Positions 7,331-15,934 of a stretch of 64,000 nucleotides of DNA are shown here, piece by piece. The translations under genes and the position numbers were made by a program. Numbering within the stretch: the stretch's first letter is position 1; every line of letters starts with the position of its first letter. The DNA comes from Serratia sp. DD3 (GTDB lineage: Bacteria; Pseudomonadota; Gammaproteobacteria; Enterobacterales; Enterobacteriaceae), in contig NZ_AYKS02000033.1 in assembly GCF_000496755.2 (NCBI RefSeq), positions 1-64,000 of the forward strand, in the 5' to 3' direction. A model generated the notes under the pieces. The model was given only the letters and a program-made list of their open reading frames with translations, was not told the origin of the DNA and did no database searches.

Positions 7331-9358
7331 TCATTTGACTGTCACGGTGACGGGTGCCGTCTCATTCTGTGCCGCATCAATAGCACTGATCAAGTAAGTA
7401 TAACTTTGATCCTGATTATTACTGTCCTGATAATTGAAGTTATTACCTGTCCCCCGCCATACTTTGCCAATGATATTTTTTGGATCGGCAAAGATGGTAC
7501 TTGGCTTGCCGGTACCACGGTAGATCACATAGTAGCGTGTATCGTTATCCGCGCTGTCCGACCAGCTAAAGGTATTTTTACTGTCGGAATCAAAGTGAGC
7601 TTGCTGCGGCAAAGCGGTCACTTTATGATCCAGCCAAGGTTTGCTCGGTGGCAGTGTCGGCGTACTGAGATAAGTTTGCGACAGCAGCTCAATAGAGGTG
7701 TTCTTCGCGCCGTAAGCCGCCTGCTGTGCCACAGCTTGTGACGCAACATTAGACACTGACAGATCGTTATAGCTGAAGAAAACACTGCCAGAAACATTTT
7801 TAAGTTCCTGATTATACAAAATTTGATTAGGGATCTCATTAGGGTTCATCCAAGCAGCATCGGCGGAGGCATTAGAAACATGCTTGTAATTGGCATGGCC
7901 AATATAGAGTTGCGTGTGGGAACCTTCCATCTGGTTATTCCACCAAGTGGAAAGTTCGCCATAGGGTGCTGCCGCTTGGTCAAAACTCCAGTAAATCTGT
8001 GGCACAACATAGTCAATCAGTTCTTCCTTAACCCACTTCCGGGTATCGGCAAAAATACTACCACTGTATGACTGTGAAGAACCGAGCGGTGTATTAGAAC
8101 CCAGCTCATTACGCCCTTTATGTTCCCAAATACCAAACGGACTGATGCCTAACTGCACCGCCGAACCCTTATCCTGATTATGCTTAGTGATGACACTTTG
8201 CACGCCAGTAATCAGGCGAGTGATATTATCGCGGCGCCAATCCTCAATCCCTTGCGGGGTATCAGGATACTGGTTATTAATCAGACCATAGGCTTCGAAT
8301 GCCGCTCTATCCTCGCCCTTATCCCCAAACTGCACAGTTGCACCATTAACCGAGATGCGGTAAGGATAAAAATAATCATCAAAATGGATGGCATCAACAT
8401 CGTAGCGGCGCACGACTTCTTCCACCGTATCAACCACATGTTCAATGACTTCAGGGATTGCCGGATTTAAAAAGAATTTTTCGTCAAACATTAATACCCA
8501 TTGTGGGTTTTTCGCCGCAAAATTATCTGCAGACAGAATACCGGCGCTAACCAGATAGCCAATCTGCTGTTCTGTCGTCGAGGATAAGATTTGTTGAGTA
8601 GACAACCCCAGCGAATTAGTTTTCAACAGGCTGCTAATTTTGATATTGGTCACCCGGTAAGGGTTAAACCAGGCATGATATTCCATACCACGCTGATGGG
8701 TCTGTTCAATCATCCATGTCAGGGGATCATAACCAGGATCTTTACCCTGCTTACTACTGAGAAACTGTGACCAAGGGTTAATCTCGGAATCGTAAAAAGC
8801 ATCCAGCATCGGGCGTATCTGGAAAATCATCGCATTCATATTCAGTGCGCTAAATCGGTCCAGTATGCTCAAATAGGTTGTCTTAAAGGTATCCTCACTA
8901 TTGACAATCGGAATATTGAGATTACTAATGGTCGCTACCCAAGCGCTTCTGAAAGCATGTTTCGGTGCAATATAATTATCGGGGATACTGATAAACTGAT
9001 TGGCACCTTTATAAAGATCAACGGGAATATTAGTATCGTAACCGTAAGTTCCGTCACTGTTTTTAACATATTTATACAAAGGGGAATAAGTTTGTACCGG
9101 CTTATCGGTATCGTCAGTATCGGTATTGCGGTTGTCGGTATTGCCGTTATCGGTGTTGCCGTTATCGGTGTTGCCGTTATCGGTATTGCCGTTGTCGGTA
9201 TTGCCGTTATCGGTGTTGCCGTTATCGGTGTTGCTACTGTCGGTATTGTTAGTACCATTATTCGCTGTCGTTTCGCCAGAGTCACAACCAAACAGCATTC
9301 CCGTAGCGAGAACCAGTGCAATCATTTTTGCGGTGATAGAAAAAGTGCTGTTATACAT
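7331..9358 (-). CDS. DigH/YddW-like glycosyl hydrolase-like lipoprotein with repeat linker
   Basis: The 675-residue protein starts with a lipoprotein signal peptide (lipobox-like LFGC, Cys25). Residues ~27-85 form an Asn/Thr/Asp/Gly linker made of NTDNG repeats. A GHL10 (DUF187) TIM-barrel domain follows from about residue 115, with FRSAWVATISNLNIP, MIFQIRPMLDAFY, EYHAWFNPYR and AIHFDDYFYPY. A C-terminal ~100-residue domain looks fibronectin-like. E. coli DigH (YddW, 439 residues) of this family cleaves peptide-free peptidoglycan strands at the division site. This protein is much longer because of the linker and C-terminal domain, so a modified, possibly more surface-extended role is likely. 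Location is inferred as outer-membrane anchored. Confidence 0.85.
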   Translation of the reverse strand: MYNSTFSITAKMIALVLATGMLFGCDSGETTANNGTNNTDSSNTDNGNTDNGNTDNGNTDNGNTDNGNTDNGNTDNRNTDTDDTDKPVQTYSPLYKYVKNSDGTYGYDTNIPVDLYKGANQFISIPDNYIAPKHAFRSAWVATISNLNIPIVNSEDTFKTTYLSILDRFSALNMNAMIFQIRPMLDAFYDSEINPWSQFLSSKQGKDPGYDPLTWMIEQTHQRGMEYHAWFNPYRVTNIKISSLLKTNSLGLSTQQILSSTTEQQIGYLVSAGILSADNFAAKNPQWVLMFDEKFFLNPAIPEVIEHVVDTVEEVVRRYDVDAIHFDDYFYPYRISVNGATVQFGDKGEDRAAFEAYGLINNQYPDTPQGIEDWRRDNITRLITGVQSVITKHNQDKGSAVQLGISPFGIWEHKGRNELGSNTPLGSSQSYSGSIFADTRKWVKEELIDYVVPQIYWSFDQAAAPYGELSTWWNNQMEGSHTQLYIGHANYKHVSNASADAAWMNPNEIPNQILYNQELKNVSGSVFFSYNDLSVSNVASQAVAQQAAYGAKNTSIELLSQTYLSTPTLPPSKPWLDHKVTALPQQAHFDSDSKNTFSWSDSADNDTRYYVIYRGTGKPSTIFADPKNIIGKVWRGTGNNFNYQDSNNQDQSYTYLISAIDAAQNETAPVTVTVK
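9121..9240. repeat. Eight 15-bp tandem repeats inside the DigH-like gene
   Basis: Eight consecutive 15-bp units, consensus CGGTATTGCCGTTAT with A/G and A/G/C variants, encode NTDNG repeats on the minus strand. Unit length is a multiple of three, so copy-number change would alter linker length without breaking the frame. Confidence 0.95.
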
Positions 9359-9411
9359 TTCAGTGTCCTTGAAGGTTTGATGATATAAGGCCGAGCTAAC
9401 TCCTTGCTAAT

Positions 9412-9770
9412 TCAGCCTCTGAAAATGTCATTACCAAGAATAATTAACACGACGGAGTACAAGCGGAAATCCTGCTGGTTATTATCTCCGTGAGTAATGG
9501 TCACTAGCTGATTATTTTTAGACTTATCCCAATGGGTGGTTTCCCATGCCATATTCGTCCATAAAGTCATCTTGGCAGTCAGGTTATAGTTAACAATCAA
9601 GCCGAGCCTTAACTCACCTAAATCAGCGCTGTTAGTCGTTCCCCCGTTAACGGGTTATAGCTTAGGAAAAAGCGAAAGTATGGCTGAAGGTTCCAGTCTT
9701 GGTTAATCTTTGTGGGGAAGTAGCCTCGGAAAGGACCATCACGCATGCCACCATGGCTATCATTCCTATC
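9412..9770 (-). pseudogene. Relic of an outer-membrane beta-barrel protein
   Basis: On the minus strand one frame reads HGGMRDGPFRGYFPTKINQD then WNLQPYFRFFLSYNP up to about 9650, and a second frame takes over with NSADLGELRLGLIVNYNLTA and a further ~50 residues ending near 9412. The alternating hydrophobic/polar strands with aromatic ends resemble a porin such as the OmpG or oligogalacturonate-porin groups, but the exact family is not certain. At least one frameshift near 9640-9650 and no visible 5' end make it a relic. It lies upstream of the DigH-like gene, in the same orientation. Confidence 0.5.
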
Positions 9771-10266
9771 TTATTCACTGTCTTCCCTCTCCTCATCCAT
9801 ATAAAATAAGAATAATAAATTCCAAAGCATAAAACAAACTAATAAGTTAATATTTTGTTGTTGATCACATTACGAGGGTTCTGTTCTCCTTGAGACGCAG
9901 TCCTTAGAACAAGGAGACCTAATTGACTAAAGTAAAACATCATTCCAATGAAATTCGCCATACACCATTCATTGGCCTTTCACGGCTGTGGTCAAAATGC
10001 ATACCCTGGGCAACTAGCAGGATCTCTGTTTAGGAAGGGGGGATGACAACTAAGCTGATACTGAGCTGATACTGAGGGTCTAACCGCGAAGTTGACTTCA
10101 TCAGCTTACTGATTTAGAAAAAAAAGAGGCTATTGCAGTATTGCTTTCTCGAAACAGTAAAATAGGCTAAATCCGTTAAAAATCGCCAACCGTATTATGA
10201 GCAATCTGCGCCGTTGCTGTCTGGTTTTCCAATAACACGAATAACTACGTTAGAAAGGATGGCTCT
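9771..10266. other. Intergenic region with a possible 36-codon ORF
   Basis: No established gene. A TTG at 9923 follows a good AAGGAGA (9911-9917) and opens a 36-codon plus-strand frame rich in basic and aromatic residues; I recognise no homologue. The AAGGAGA is also the 3' arm of an inverted repeat TCTCCTTG/CAAGGAGA (9885-9892 with 9910-9917). An 11-bp motif CTGATACTGAG is repeated in tandem near 10057-10078. Confidence 0.35.
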
Positions 10267-10287
10267 CCCCATTGAAACTCAATGGGG
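10267..10287 (-). terminator. Hairpin after the autotransporter gene
   Basis: CCCCATTGA (10267-10275) and TCAATGGGG (10279-10287) form a perfect 9-bp stem with a 3-nt loop directly downstream of the autotransporter stop. No strong U-tract follows. Confidence 0.5.
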
Positions 10288-10295
10288 CACTAGGA

Positions 10296-12281
10296 TCAGA
10301 ACCGGATGCTGAATCCACCAGTGGCATTCCACGGGCTTTCGATTTTGTTACCATTCAGGTAATTCATCTCTGCATAAACCGCTGTGTTCTTGGGGATATT
10401 GGCACTGATGCCGAGCCCATATTTACCGACATTGCCAGAATAGTTGTTATCCTGGCTAATATCGTTAATGGTCACGCTGCTGTTGCGGGTAAATTCACGC
10501 GCAATAGCCAGTTTGACATAAGGCACGACTTCTACCTCATTCAGCATCAGTTTGGTGCTAAGAAGCGTTCCGACCTCCCCTTGCACACTATTCGCCACAT
10601 GGACCGAGGCTTGCATAGCATTACTTAGTGCATAATCGGCGGAACCAAGACGCGAGTAATTGACTTTGGCATACGGCTCCAGAATAACTTGTGCAGAAAG
10701 CGGTAAGCTGTAACCTGTTTCCAGTGAAGCGGTCAGCGTATTTTGGTTGTACTCCCCTTTGCCAATCGCGTCACTGTTCATTTGTGCCCGCACCGTTTGG
10801 CTTAAACGATTACCTTCCAGCCTGCTCTCCAGATACCAACCTGAATCAGCCAGATAGCTGGCATGCACACCGCTACTGTAACTGGCTACATCACCATCAC
10901 CACCCGGGTTAAAGCTGACATGGGATTTGCTGTATGCGGTAAAAGCCCCCAACAGCAATTTGCCACCGGTGATATCCAACGATTTATCAGCACCAATCTC
11001 CATACCATTCAGTGTATTTTCAAACTCGGCATAACGATGGTCATTCAACCTGCTGTTATCACTCAAATAGTGAACCCAAACCCCGACATCGCCCACGCTA
11101 CTACGCGGGTTACCCTGCCCTTGGCGCAAAGTACTCAGTTCGGTATTGAGAATATTCTGTGAATCTGCCGCCGTGCTCAGTATGTCCTGAGCACTGGTGC
11201 TAAGGGTTGGCGTAGGGGTTGGCGTGGGGGTGGGGACCGGTTCGCTAGGTTCATCGGTATTCTGCTCTGGCACCGTGCCCGTCTTACCGCCCACCAGATA
11301 CCGCTGGGGATGGCCATCTTGAGAGCTGTTATGTAGCCAATACTGGTAAACACCCGCCTCAATGATTCCCACCTGGTTCAACAGGTTGAACTTGGCATCG
11401 CCACTGTTGATATAAACCAAGGGCACGTTGACCGGTTGCGCGATCTCCCGGCCACTATCCTCTACTAACAGGCCAAACTGCCCGGTTGCTTTCTGTGTCA
11501 CTCGGATGCTGTCACTGACACCATCAGCCAGGCTGCTGACCAGCATAAAGGTCCCCTGACCAGAAAGATTTTCCACATCCAGATGATTAACCTGGTTGGC
11601 TGGGGCATAAGGAATCATCTGCAGGCTACCGCCTTGCATGGTCAATGTGCCTACCTTGGTGATGATCACCGGGCCGATTTCCGAGGTTGGCGGGGCTTTA
11701 CCTAGATCATCCTGATAACCTGACCAAGAAGGTCCGATGGTAACTTCATCGGCAACTGTCAGTTTTTCCAGTGTAATATTGATCGGTTCAGCAGGCACAT
11801 TGGTAGTAACATCAATTATCCGAGAATTAGTATTGATAATAAGGAGTTCACCGCCCTCTGCCACCACCAACTCTCCCTGTGAGCGACTGTTGGCCTCCAT
11901 TGCCATACTGGCACCGCTATTAATCTGGGTGTTGTCAACCGTACCCATCGATTTAACGGACAGTCGCCCCCCTTGATTGCCTACGGTGTCATTAGCTATC
12001 GAGTTGTTTTGAACCTGTAACCAACCATCCTGACCAACGGTGGTAGCATTCCCTTGAGAATAATCATCAAGATAAATCATGCCTTTGCCATAGACGACGC
12101 CATTATTAACAATCCCTTTGGTGACGAATTGATCCGCATATGTCCCACTTTCCGTCGTTCTAAAAGCCGACTTATTATTAACCGTAATCCCATCGCCTCG
12201 GCTCGTATAGGCCTGTGCCTGAGCCGCCAATCCGCCATGACAAAGTGCCATCACTAGCGTTAAATACTTTTTTTCCATCAT
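10296..12281 (-). CDS. Autotransporter (type Va secretion) with beta-barrel domain
   Basis: From the ATG at 12281 the protein has about 661 residues, with a signal peptide (KKYLTLVMALCHGGLAAQAQA). Residues ~30-330 are a beta-helix-like passenger of the AIDA/pertactin style (NNGVVYGKGMIYLDDYSQG, VNNSIANDTVG-like strands, and VGGKTGTVPEQN near its end). A PTPTPTPTPT linker leads to a ~270-residue C-terminal autotransporter barrel ending GGFSIRF with terminal Phe. The barrel should insert in the outer membrane and export the passenger. The passenger is short and has no protease motif, so adhesion or aggregation is more likely than catalysis. An alternative start 18 bp upstream lacks a better ribosome site; GTAGAAG precedes 12281. 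Confidence 0.88.
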   Translation of the reverse strand: MMEKKYLTLVMALCHGGLAAQAQAYTSRGDGITVNNKSAFRTTESGTYADQFVTKGIVNNGVVYGKGMIYLDDYSQGNATTVGQDGWLQVQNNSIANDTVGNQGGRLSVKSMGTVDNTQINSGASMAMEANSRSQGELVVAEGGELLIINTNSRIIDVTTNVPAEPINITLEKLTVADEVTIGPSWSGYQDDLGKAPPTSEIGPVIITKVGTLTMQGGSLQMIPYAPANQVNHLDVENLSGQGTFMLVSSLADGVSDSIRVTQKATGQFGLLVEDSGREIAQPVNVPLVYINSGDAKFNLLNQVGIIEAGVYQYWLHNSSQDGHPQRYLVGGKTGTVPEQNTDEPSEPVPTPTPTPTPTLSTSAQDILSTAADSQNILNTELSTLRQGQGNPRSSVGDVGVWVHYLSDNSRLNDHRYAEFENTLNGMEIGADKSLDITGGKLLLGAFTAYSKSHVSFNPGGDGDVASYSSGVHASYLADSGWYLESRLEGNRLSQTVRAQMNSDAIGKGEYNQNTLTASLETGYSLPLSAQVILEPYAKVNYSRLGSADYALSNAMQASVHVANSVQGEVGTLLSTKLMLNEVEVVPYVKLAIAREFTRNSSVTINDISQDNNYSGNVGKYGLGISANIPKNTAVYAEMNYLNGNKIESPWNATGGFSIRF

Positions 12282-12586
12282 TCTTCTACTTTGTAACATA
12301 ATAAAAATGCACAGAGAGCCATTTCTCCACTGAGTGGGAAGTCACGGAGATATCGAGTCTCTGCAGCTATTGCAGCGCGGGGAAAGAACCAACAAGGAAA
12401 GATGATTGAGGCCATCCTTAACATAGCGGGTACGCATCCATTCTTTGTCACCAAGGATTACAGCTCACCCACTGTTGGCATGATCTATCCATTGGTTATA
12501 AATCGGGCAACAGTATAATGTACTCCATTGGTAATACCCAATCATTTCGGCACCCTGCCTGTGTCCATAGGTTGTGCTGGCCGTAA
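12282..12586. other. Intergenic region without a recognised gene
   Basis: I see the presumed autotransporter promoter region and AT-rich, degraded sequence leading into a transposase relic. No convincing frame or RNA. Confidence 0.5.
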
Positions 12587-12790
12587 TTCGCGAAAATCAG
12601 CAAAAGCTGGCGTATCTACTGGAATAATCTCAATATACTCTTTGGTTATCCTGCTAATACTCGCAAAGCCATCGACATAGAAAAAATGGAGTATGTTAAT
12701 CCAGAGCTGGCAGTTGACCATATTATTGAGTTCAGTGCCCACCTGAGCGAGCACCTTTTAATTACAGCGGCAGTTACACAGATTATTTAA
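12587..12790 (+). pseudogene. Relic of an IS256-family transposase
   Basis: The plus-strand frame from 12587 reads FAKISKSWRIYWNNLNILFG followed by YPANTRKAI, which resembles the segment just before the conserved YTTNAIES of IS256-family (Mutator-type) transposases such as IS285. After KAI (about 12673) the expected TTNAIE block is replaced by unrelated residues, although the frame stays open to TAA at 12788. Only about 29 codons look transposase-derived. No terminal inverted repeats were recognised, so this is an old remnant. Confidence 0.5.
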
Positions 12791-12856
12791 AATGTCCTAT
12801 AGATTACTGCCGAAACCTCACCACACAAGTCGATTTTTTTCGCATCCCAACCAAGC

Positions 12857-13393
12857 TTATTTGATTGTTTTAATGTGTAGCTTTATTTTCTTCATCGCCC
12901 AATCATAATGACTTGCTGTGACAGATACGCAATAACTACCTAAAGTAGAACCGCCTGTCCATGAAAAAGAACCTTTGGTAAATAGTTCATCATTTGAAAA
13001 AGGTTCAATAAGTGCCATTACTGCCGAATGGCTTTCCTTTACCATTTTTGTTGATTTGTCGTAAGGTGTACCTTGATGCTTTTCCCATAACTCAATATTC
13101 ATATCGCCATATGTTTTCCAATTATATGATTCAAGTAAAAATGGCCTTTCCTCACCGTGTTGGTTAGCCTTTACCCAGTTCAATAATAGCTGCTGCCATT
13201 CATACAAATGGATAAGCACATCACGCAAATTTTTATCACGCGCCCAATGCGCTTCTTTTCTATTCTTATCATCACCGAAATTAAAGGTTGCATTTTGCTC
13301 ATCGCTTGTCATGGAATCAATGAGCTGCCACATCTTCGCAAATTGCTCGTTAGCCGCCTTGATTAAGTCCGGCTTTGTTGTTGGTCTTGGCAT
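12857..13393 (-). CDS. ClbS/DfsB-family four-helix-bundle protein
   Basis: The 178-residue protein matches the ClbS/DfsB (DUF1706) family: MPRPTTKPDLIKAANEQFAK start, then HWARDKNLRDVLIHLYEWQQLLLNW and the C-terminal HYDWAMKKIKLHIKTIK. The family has a DinB-like four-helix fold. The known member ClbS protects colibactin producers by inactivating the toxin's cyclopropane warhead; most other members have no known substrate. No colibactin-type biosynthesis genes lie nearby, so this copy may be a defence against toxins made by neighbours or have another role. It stands alone. Family call strong, function uncertain. Confidence 0.85.
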   Translation of the reverse strand: MPRPTTKPDLIKAANEQFAKMWQLIDSMTSDEQNATFNFGDDKNRKEAHWARDKNLRDVLIHLYEWQQLLLNWVKANQHGEERPFLLESYNWKTYGDMNIELWEKHQGTPYDKSTKMVKESHSAVMALIEPFSNDELFTKGSFSWTGGSTLGSYCVSVTASHYDWAMKKIKLHIKTIK

Positions 13394-13463
13394 GCTGATA
13401 CCTCCGAAATGTTTACTTTATCCTACTATGTTAAACGCTGAAGCCAACCACATGTCATGTTAA

Positions 13464-13635
13464 CAAACTATCCCCTTGCCTTTAGTCAACATTGCCGATG
13501 AGATAATCATTGTCGATTCAGGGAGTTCTGACGCCACACTGACGATTTGCCAGCGATTTGGTTTGGTAACGCGTCATCACCCTTACGCCACCCATCGTGC
13601 ACAGATAAAACATTACCCCCGCCCTTGGTTCTGAG
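13464..13635 (+). pseudogene. Fragment of a family 2 glycosyltransferase
   Basis: A 57-codon open stretch reads LPLVNIADEIIIVDSGSSDA then TLTICQRFG, the donor-binding region of GT2 glycosyltransferases similar to WaaE/KdtX. It lacks a start, the N-terminal TKNE-type strand and everything after HHPYATHRAQIKHY, and ends at TGA 13633. It is therefore a short relic, located just upstream of the glutathionylspermidine gene. Confidence 0.55.
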
Positions 13636-13679
13636 TGCTATGATAATCGTTACTCAGTCGGTTTAAGAAGGTCAGGTTG

Positions 13680-15539
13680 ATGAGTAACAGCCCAATAAGT
13701 GGTGATGCTCCGTTTGGAGCCTTACTAGGATATGCACCAGGTGGCGTCGCCATTTATTCCTCAAATTACGCTAGTTTAGCTCCTCGCCCCCCCTCCATAG
13801 ATGTCTCATTTCGCAGCTATATCAATAACGAATACATGGGTCACAAGTGGCAGTGTGTCGAATTTGCCCGCCGTTTTCTGTTCCTGACCTATGGCTTTGT
13901 CTTTACCGATGTCGGTATGGCCTATGAAATTTTCTCACTACGTTTTTTGCGCCAGGTCGTCAATGACAACCTGTTGCCATTGCAAGCCTTTGCCAATGGC
14001 TCAAAACGGCCGCCGCTGCCGGGTTCATTGCTGATCTGGCACAAAGGGGGGGAATTTAAACATACCGGCCATGTGGCAGTGGTTACCCAACGGGTGGGCG
14101 ATAAAGTCCGCATTGCAGAACAAAACGTGGTTCACACGCCATTGCCACAAGGGCAACAGTGGACACGCGAGCTGAAGTTGGTAGAAAACCAGGGCCATTA
14201 CACTATCGAAGACAGCTTCGATGACACCACCATTCTCGGCTGGATGATCCAGACCGACGACCGTGAGCATAGCCTGCCACAACCGGCATTGCCGGGAAAA
14301 GCATTAGTGATTGAAAGCGCACGGCTGGAAAATAACGGGCAATACGTGGGTAAATGGCTCAACGAGCAAGATCCCCTGCAGGCGGTCTATATCGAGTCCA
14401 AAGGGCACTTTATTAATAAAGATCCCTGCCAGTATTTCACCATCAGCCAACGTGCCGAGCAGGAGTTGGTCAAAGCCACCAATGAACTGCACCTCATGTA
14501 CCTGCACGCCACCGATAAGGTGATGAAGGATGACAACCTACTGGCGCTGTTCGACATTCCTAAAATTCTATGGCCACGGCTACGGCTTTCCTGGCAGCGT
14601 CGGCGTCATGATATGATCACCGGGCGCATGGATTTCTGCATGGATGAGCGCGGTCTGAAGGTGTACGAATACAATGCAGATTCAGCCTCTTGTCACACCG
14701 AAAGCAAGCTGATCATCGAGCAATGGGCAAAAACCGGTTACCAAGGCAAAGGCTACAACCCCTCCCAAGAGCTATTAAGTGAATTGACCGGTGCCTGGAA
14801 GCACAGTAAAGCGCGTCCCTTTGTGCATATCATGCAAGATAAGGATCTGGAAGAGAACTACCACACCCGCTTTATGCAGCAAGCCCTCACTGATGCTGGG
14901 TTCGGCAGCAAAATTCTTAACGGGCTCGATAAACTCAGCTGGAATGCCACCGGGCAACTGATTGACAGCGACAATCGACTGATCACCTGCGTGTGGAAAA
15001 CCTGGGCATGGGAAACCGCCATCGATCAGGTGCGCGAGGTCAGCCCAAGCGAATATGCCGCCGTGCCTATTTATACCGGCCACCCACACAAAAAAGTACG
15101 CCTTATCGATGTACTGCTGCGCCCTGAAGTGATGGTTTTTGAACCACTATGGACCGTGATCCCGGGTAATAAAGCGATCTTGCCGGTGCTCTGGCAGTTG
15201 TTCCCTCATCATCGTTACCTGCTGGAAACCGATTTTGTGCTCAATAACCAATTGGCGAAAACTGGCTATGCGGTGAAGCCTATTTCTGGCCGCTGCGGTG
15301 ACAATATCGATTTGGTTAGCCATGACGATAAACTGCTTGATCATAGTTCCGGTAATTTCCTCGATCGTAAAAATATCTATCAGCAACTCTGGTGTCTGCC
15401 TAATATTGCTGGCAAGTATATTCAGGTTTGTACCTTTACGGTCGGGGGTAACTATGGGGGAGCCTGCTTGCGTGGTGATGACTCGCTAGTCATTAAAAAA
15501 GAGAGCGATATTGAACCGCTGATGGTTGAAAAGCGTTGA
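13680..15539 (+). CDS. gss: Bifunctional glutathionylspermidine synthetase/amidase
   Basis: The 619-residue protein matches the length of E. coli Gss (Gsp). The N-terminal ~195 residues are a CHAP-type amidase with catalytic Cys59 in HKWQCVEFARRF and His131 in KHTGHVAVV. The C-terminal ATP-grasp synthetase carries RRRHDMITGRMDFCMDERG, VYEYNADSASC and ISGRCGDNI. The enzyme couples glutathione to spermidine with ATP and can hydrolyse the product, in the cytoplasm; it is linked to redox control of protein thiols. The ATG at 13680 is preferred over an in-frame TTG one codon upstream, and AAGAAGGT lies just before it. Monocistronic, followed by a hairpin at 15561-15586. Confidence 0.97.
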   Translation: MSNSPISGDAPFGALLGYAPGGVAIYSSNYASLAPRPPSIDVSFRSYINNEYMGHKWQCVEFARRFLFLTYGFVFTDVGMAYEIFSLRFLRQVVNDNLLPLQAFANGSKRPPLPGSLLIWHKGGEFKHTGHVAVVTQRVGDKVRIAEQNVVHTPLPQGQQWTRELKLVENQGHYTIEDSFDDTTILGWMIQTDDREHSLPQPALPGKALVIESARLENNGQYVGKWLNEQDPLQAVYIESKGHFINKDPCQYFTISQRAEQELVKATNELHLMYLHATDKVMKDDNLLALFDIPKILWPRLRLSWQRRRHDMITGRMDFCMDERGLKVYEYNADSASCHTESKLIIEQWAKTGYQGKGYNPSQELLSELTGAWKHSKARPFVHIMQDKDLEENYHTRFMQQALTDAGFGSKILNGLDKLSWNATGQLIDSDNRLITCVWKTWAWETAIDQVREVSPSEYAAVPIYTGHPHKKVRLIDVLLRPEVMVFEPLWTVIPGNKAILPVLWQLFPHHRYLLETDFVLNNQLAKTGYAVKPISGRCGDNIDLVSHDDKLLDHSSGNFLDRKNIYQQLWCLPNIAGKYIQVCTFTVGGNYGGACLRGDDSLVIKKESDIEPLMVEKR

Positions 15540-15560
15540 GGAAATTGACCTTCATCGAAA

Positions 15561-15586
15561 GGCAGGGCTCGTCAAAGAGCCTTGCC
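15561..15586 (+). terminator. Hairpin after gss
   Basis: GGCAGGGCTC (15561-15570) pairs with GAGCCTTGCC (15577-15586), with one G-T pair and a 6-nt loop. No T-run follows. Confidence 0.5.
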
Positions 15587-15677
15587 ATTAAAGCTCCCTG
15601 CCACCGCAGTGTTATTCGGGTGATACACTGAACGGAGCTAGATAGTCTGAATAACCGCTATATTAAGTGTTCTATCG

Positions 15678-15823
15678 AAAAGATAAGCCAATTCTCCAGC
15701 CCTTACTGATCTACCCGCAAAGTTAATGCAAAACAAAGAGATTGTATGTTTAACACGTTGTTTGGCACCATTTGCCTGCTGTTTGCTGCTTTCTGTTATG
15801 CCCAATCACCTACAACGATAACC
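15678..15823. repeat. Left copy of the ~140-bp direct repeat flanking the toxin-antitoxin genes
   Basis: Runs from AAAAGATAAGCCAATTCTCC to TACAACGATAACC. The right copy (16609-16743) is about 90% identical with an 11-bp net deletion. This copy includes the start of a small secreted-protein frame (MFNTLFGTICLLFAAFCYAQ then SPTTIT) that runs only 40 codons before a stop at about 15865. Confidence 0.9.
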
Positions 15824-15887
15824 GGCAAGCAATACGCGAGATTCACTCATTGTGTTAATCCAGCTTGACTTTGACAGCATAAATTAA

Positions 15888-15907
15888 ATGTAGTAACGTT
15901 ACTACAT
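15888..15907. promoter_or_regulatory. Perfect 20-bp palindrome, likely antitoxin operator
   Basis: ATGTAGTAACGTTACTACAT is a perfect palindrome 28 bp before the antitoxin start. It overlaps the expected -10 position of a promoter whose -35 could be TTGACA at 15871-15876. Phd-type antitoxins, with or without toxin, repress their own promoter through such sites. A further half-site GTTACT follows at about 15916. Confidence 0.75.
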
Positions 15908-15934
15908 GGTGAGTTGTTACTGGAGGAGTTGGAT

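Noticed and set aside
9121..9240. CRISPR or other spaced repeats
   Set aside because: Contiguous 15-bp units without spacers, coding in frame.
8957..9388. 143-codon plus-strand frame made of repeated hydrophobic residues
   Set aside because: It is the antisense of the 15-bp coding repeat and start region of the DigH-like gene; no ribosome site or homologue.
12542..12754. 70-codon minus-strand frame
   Set aside because: The opposite strand carries the recognisable transposase-like sequence in the same interval.
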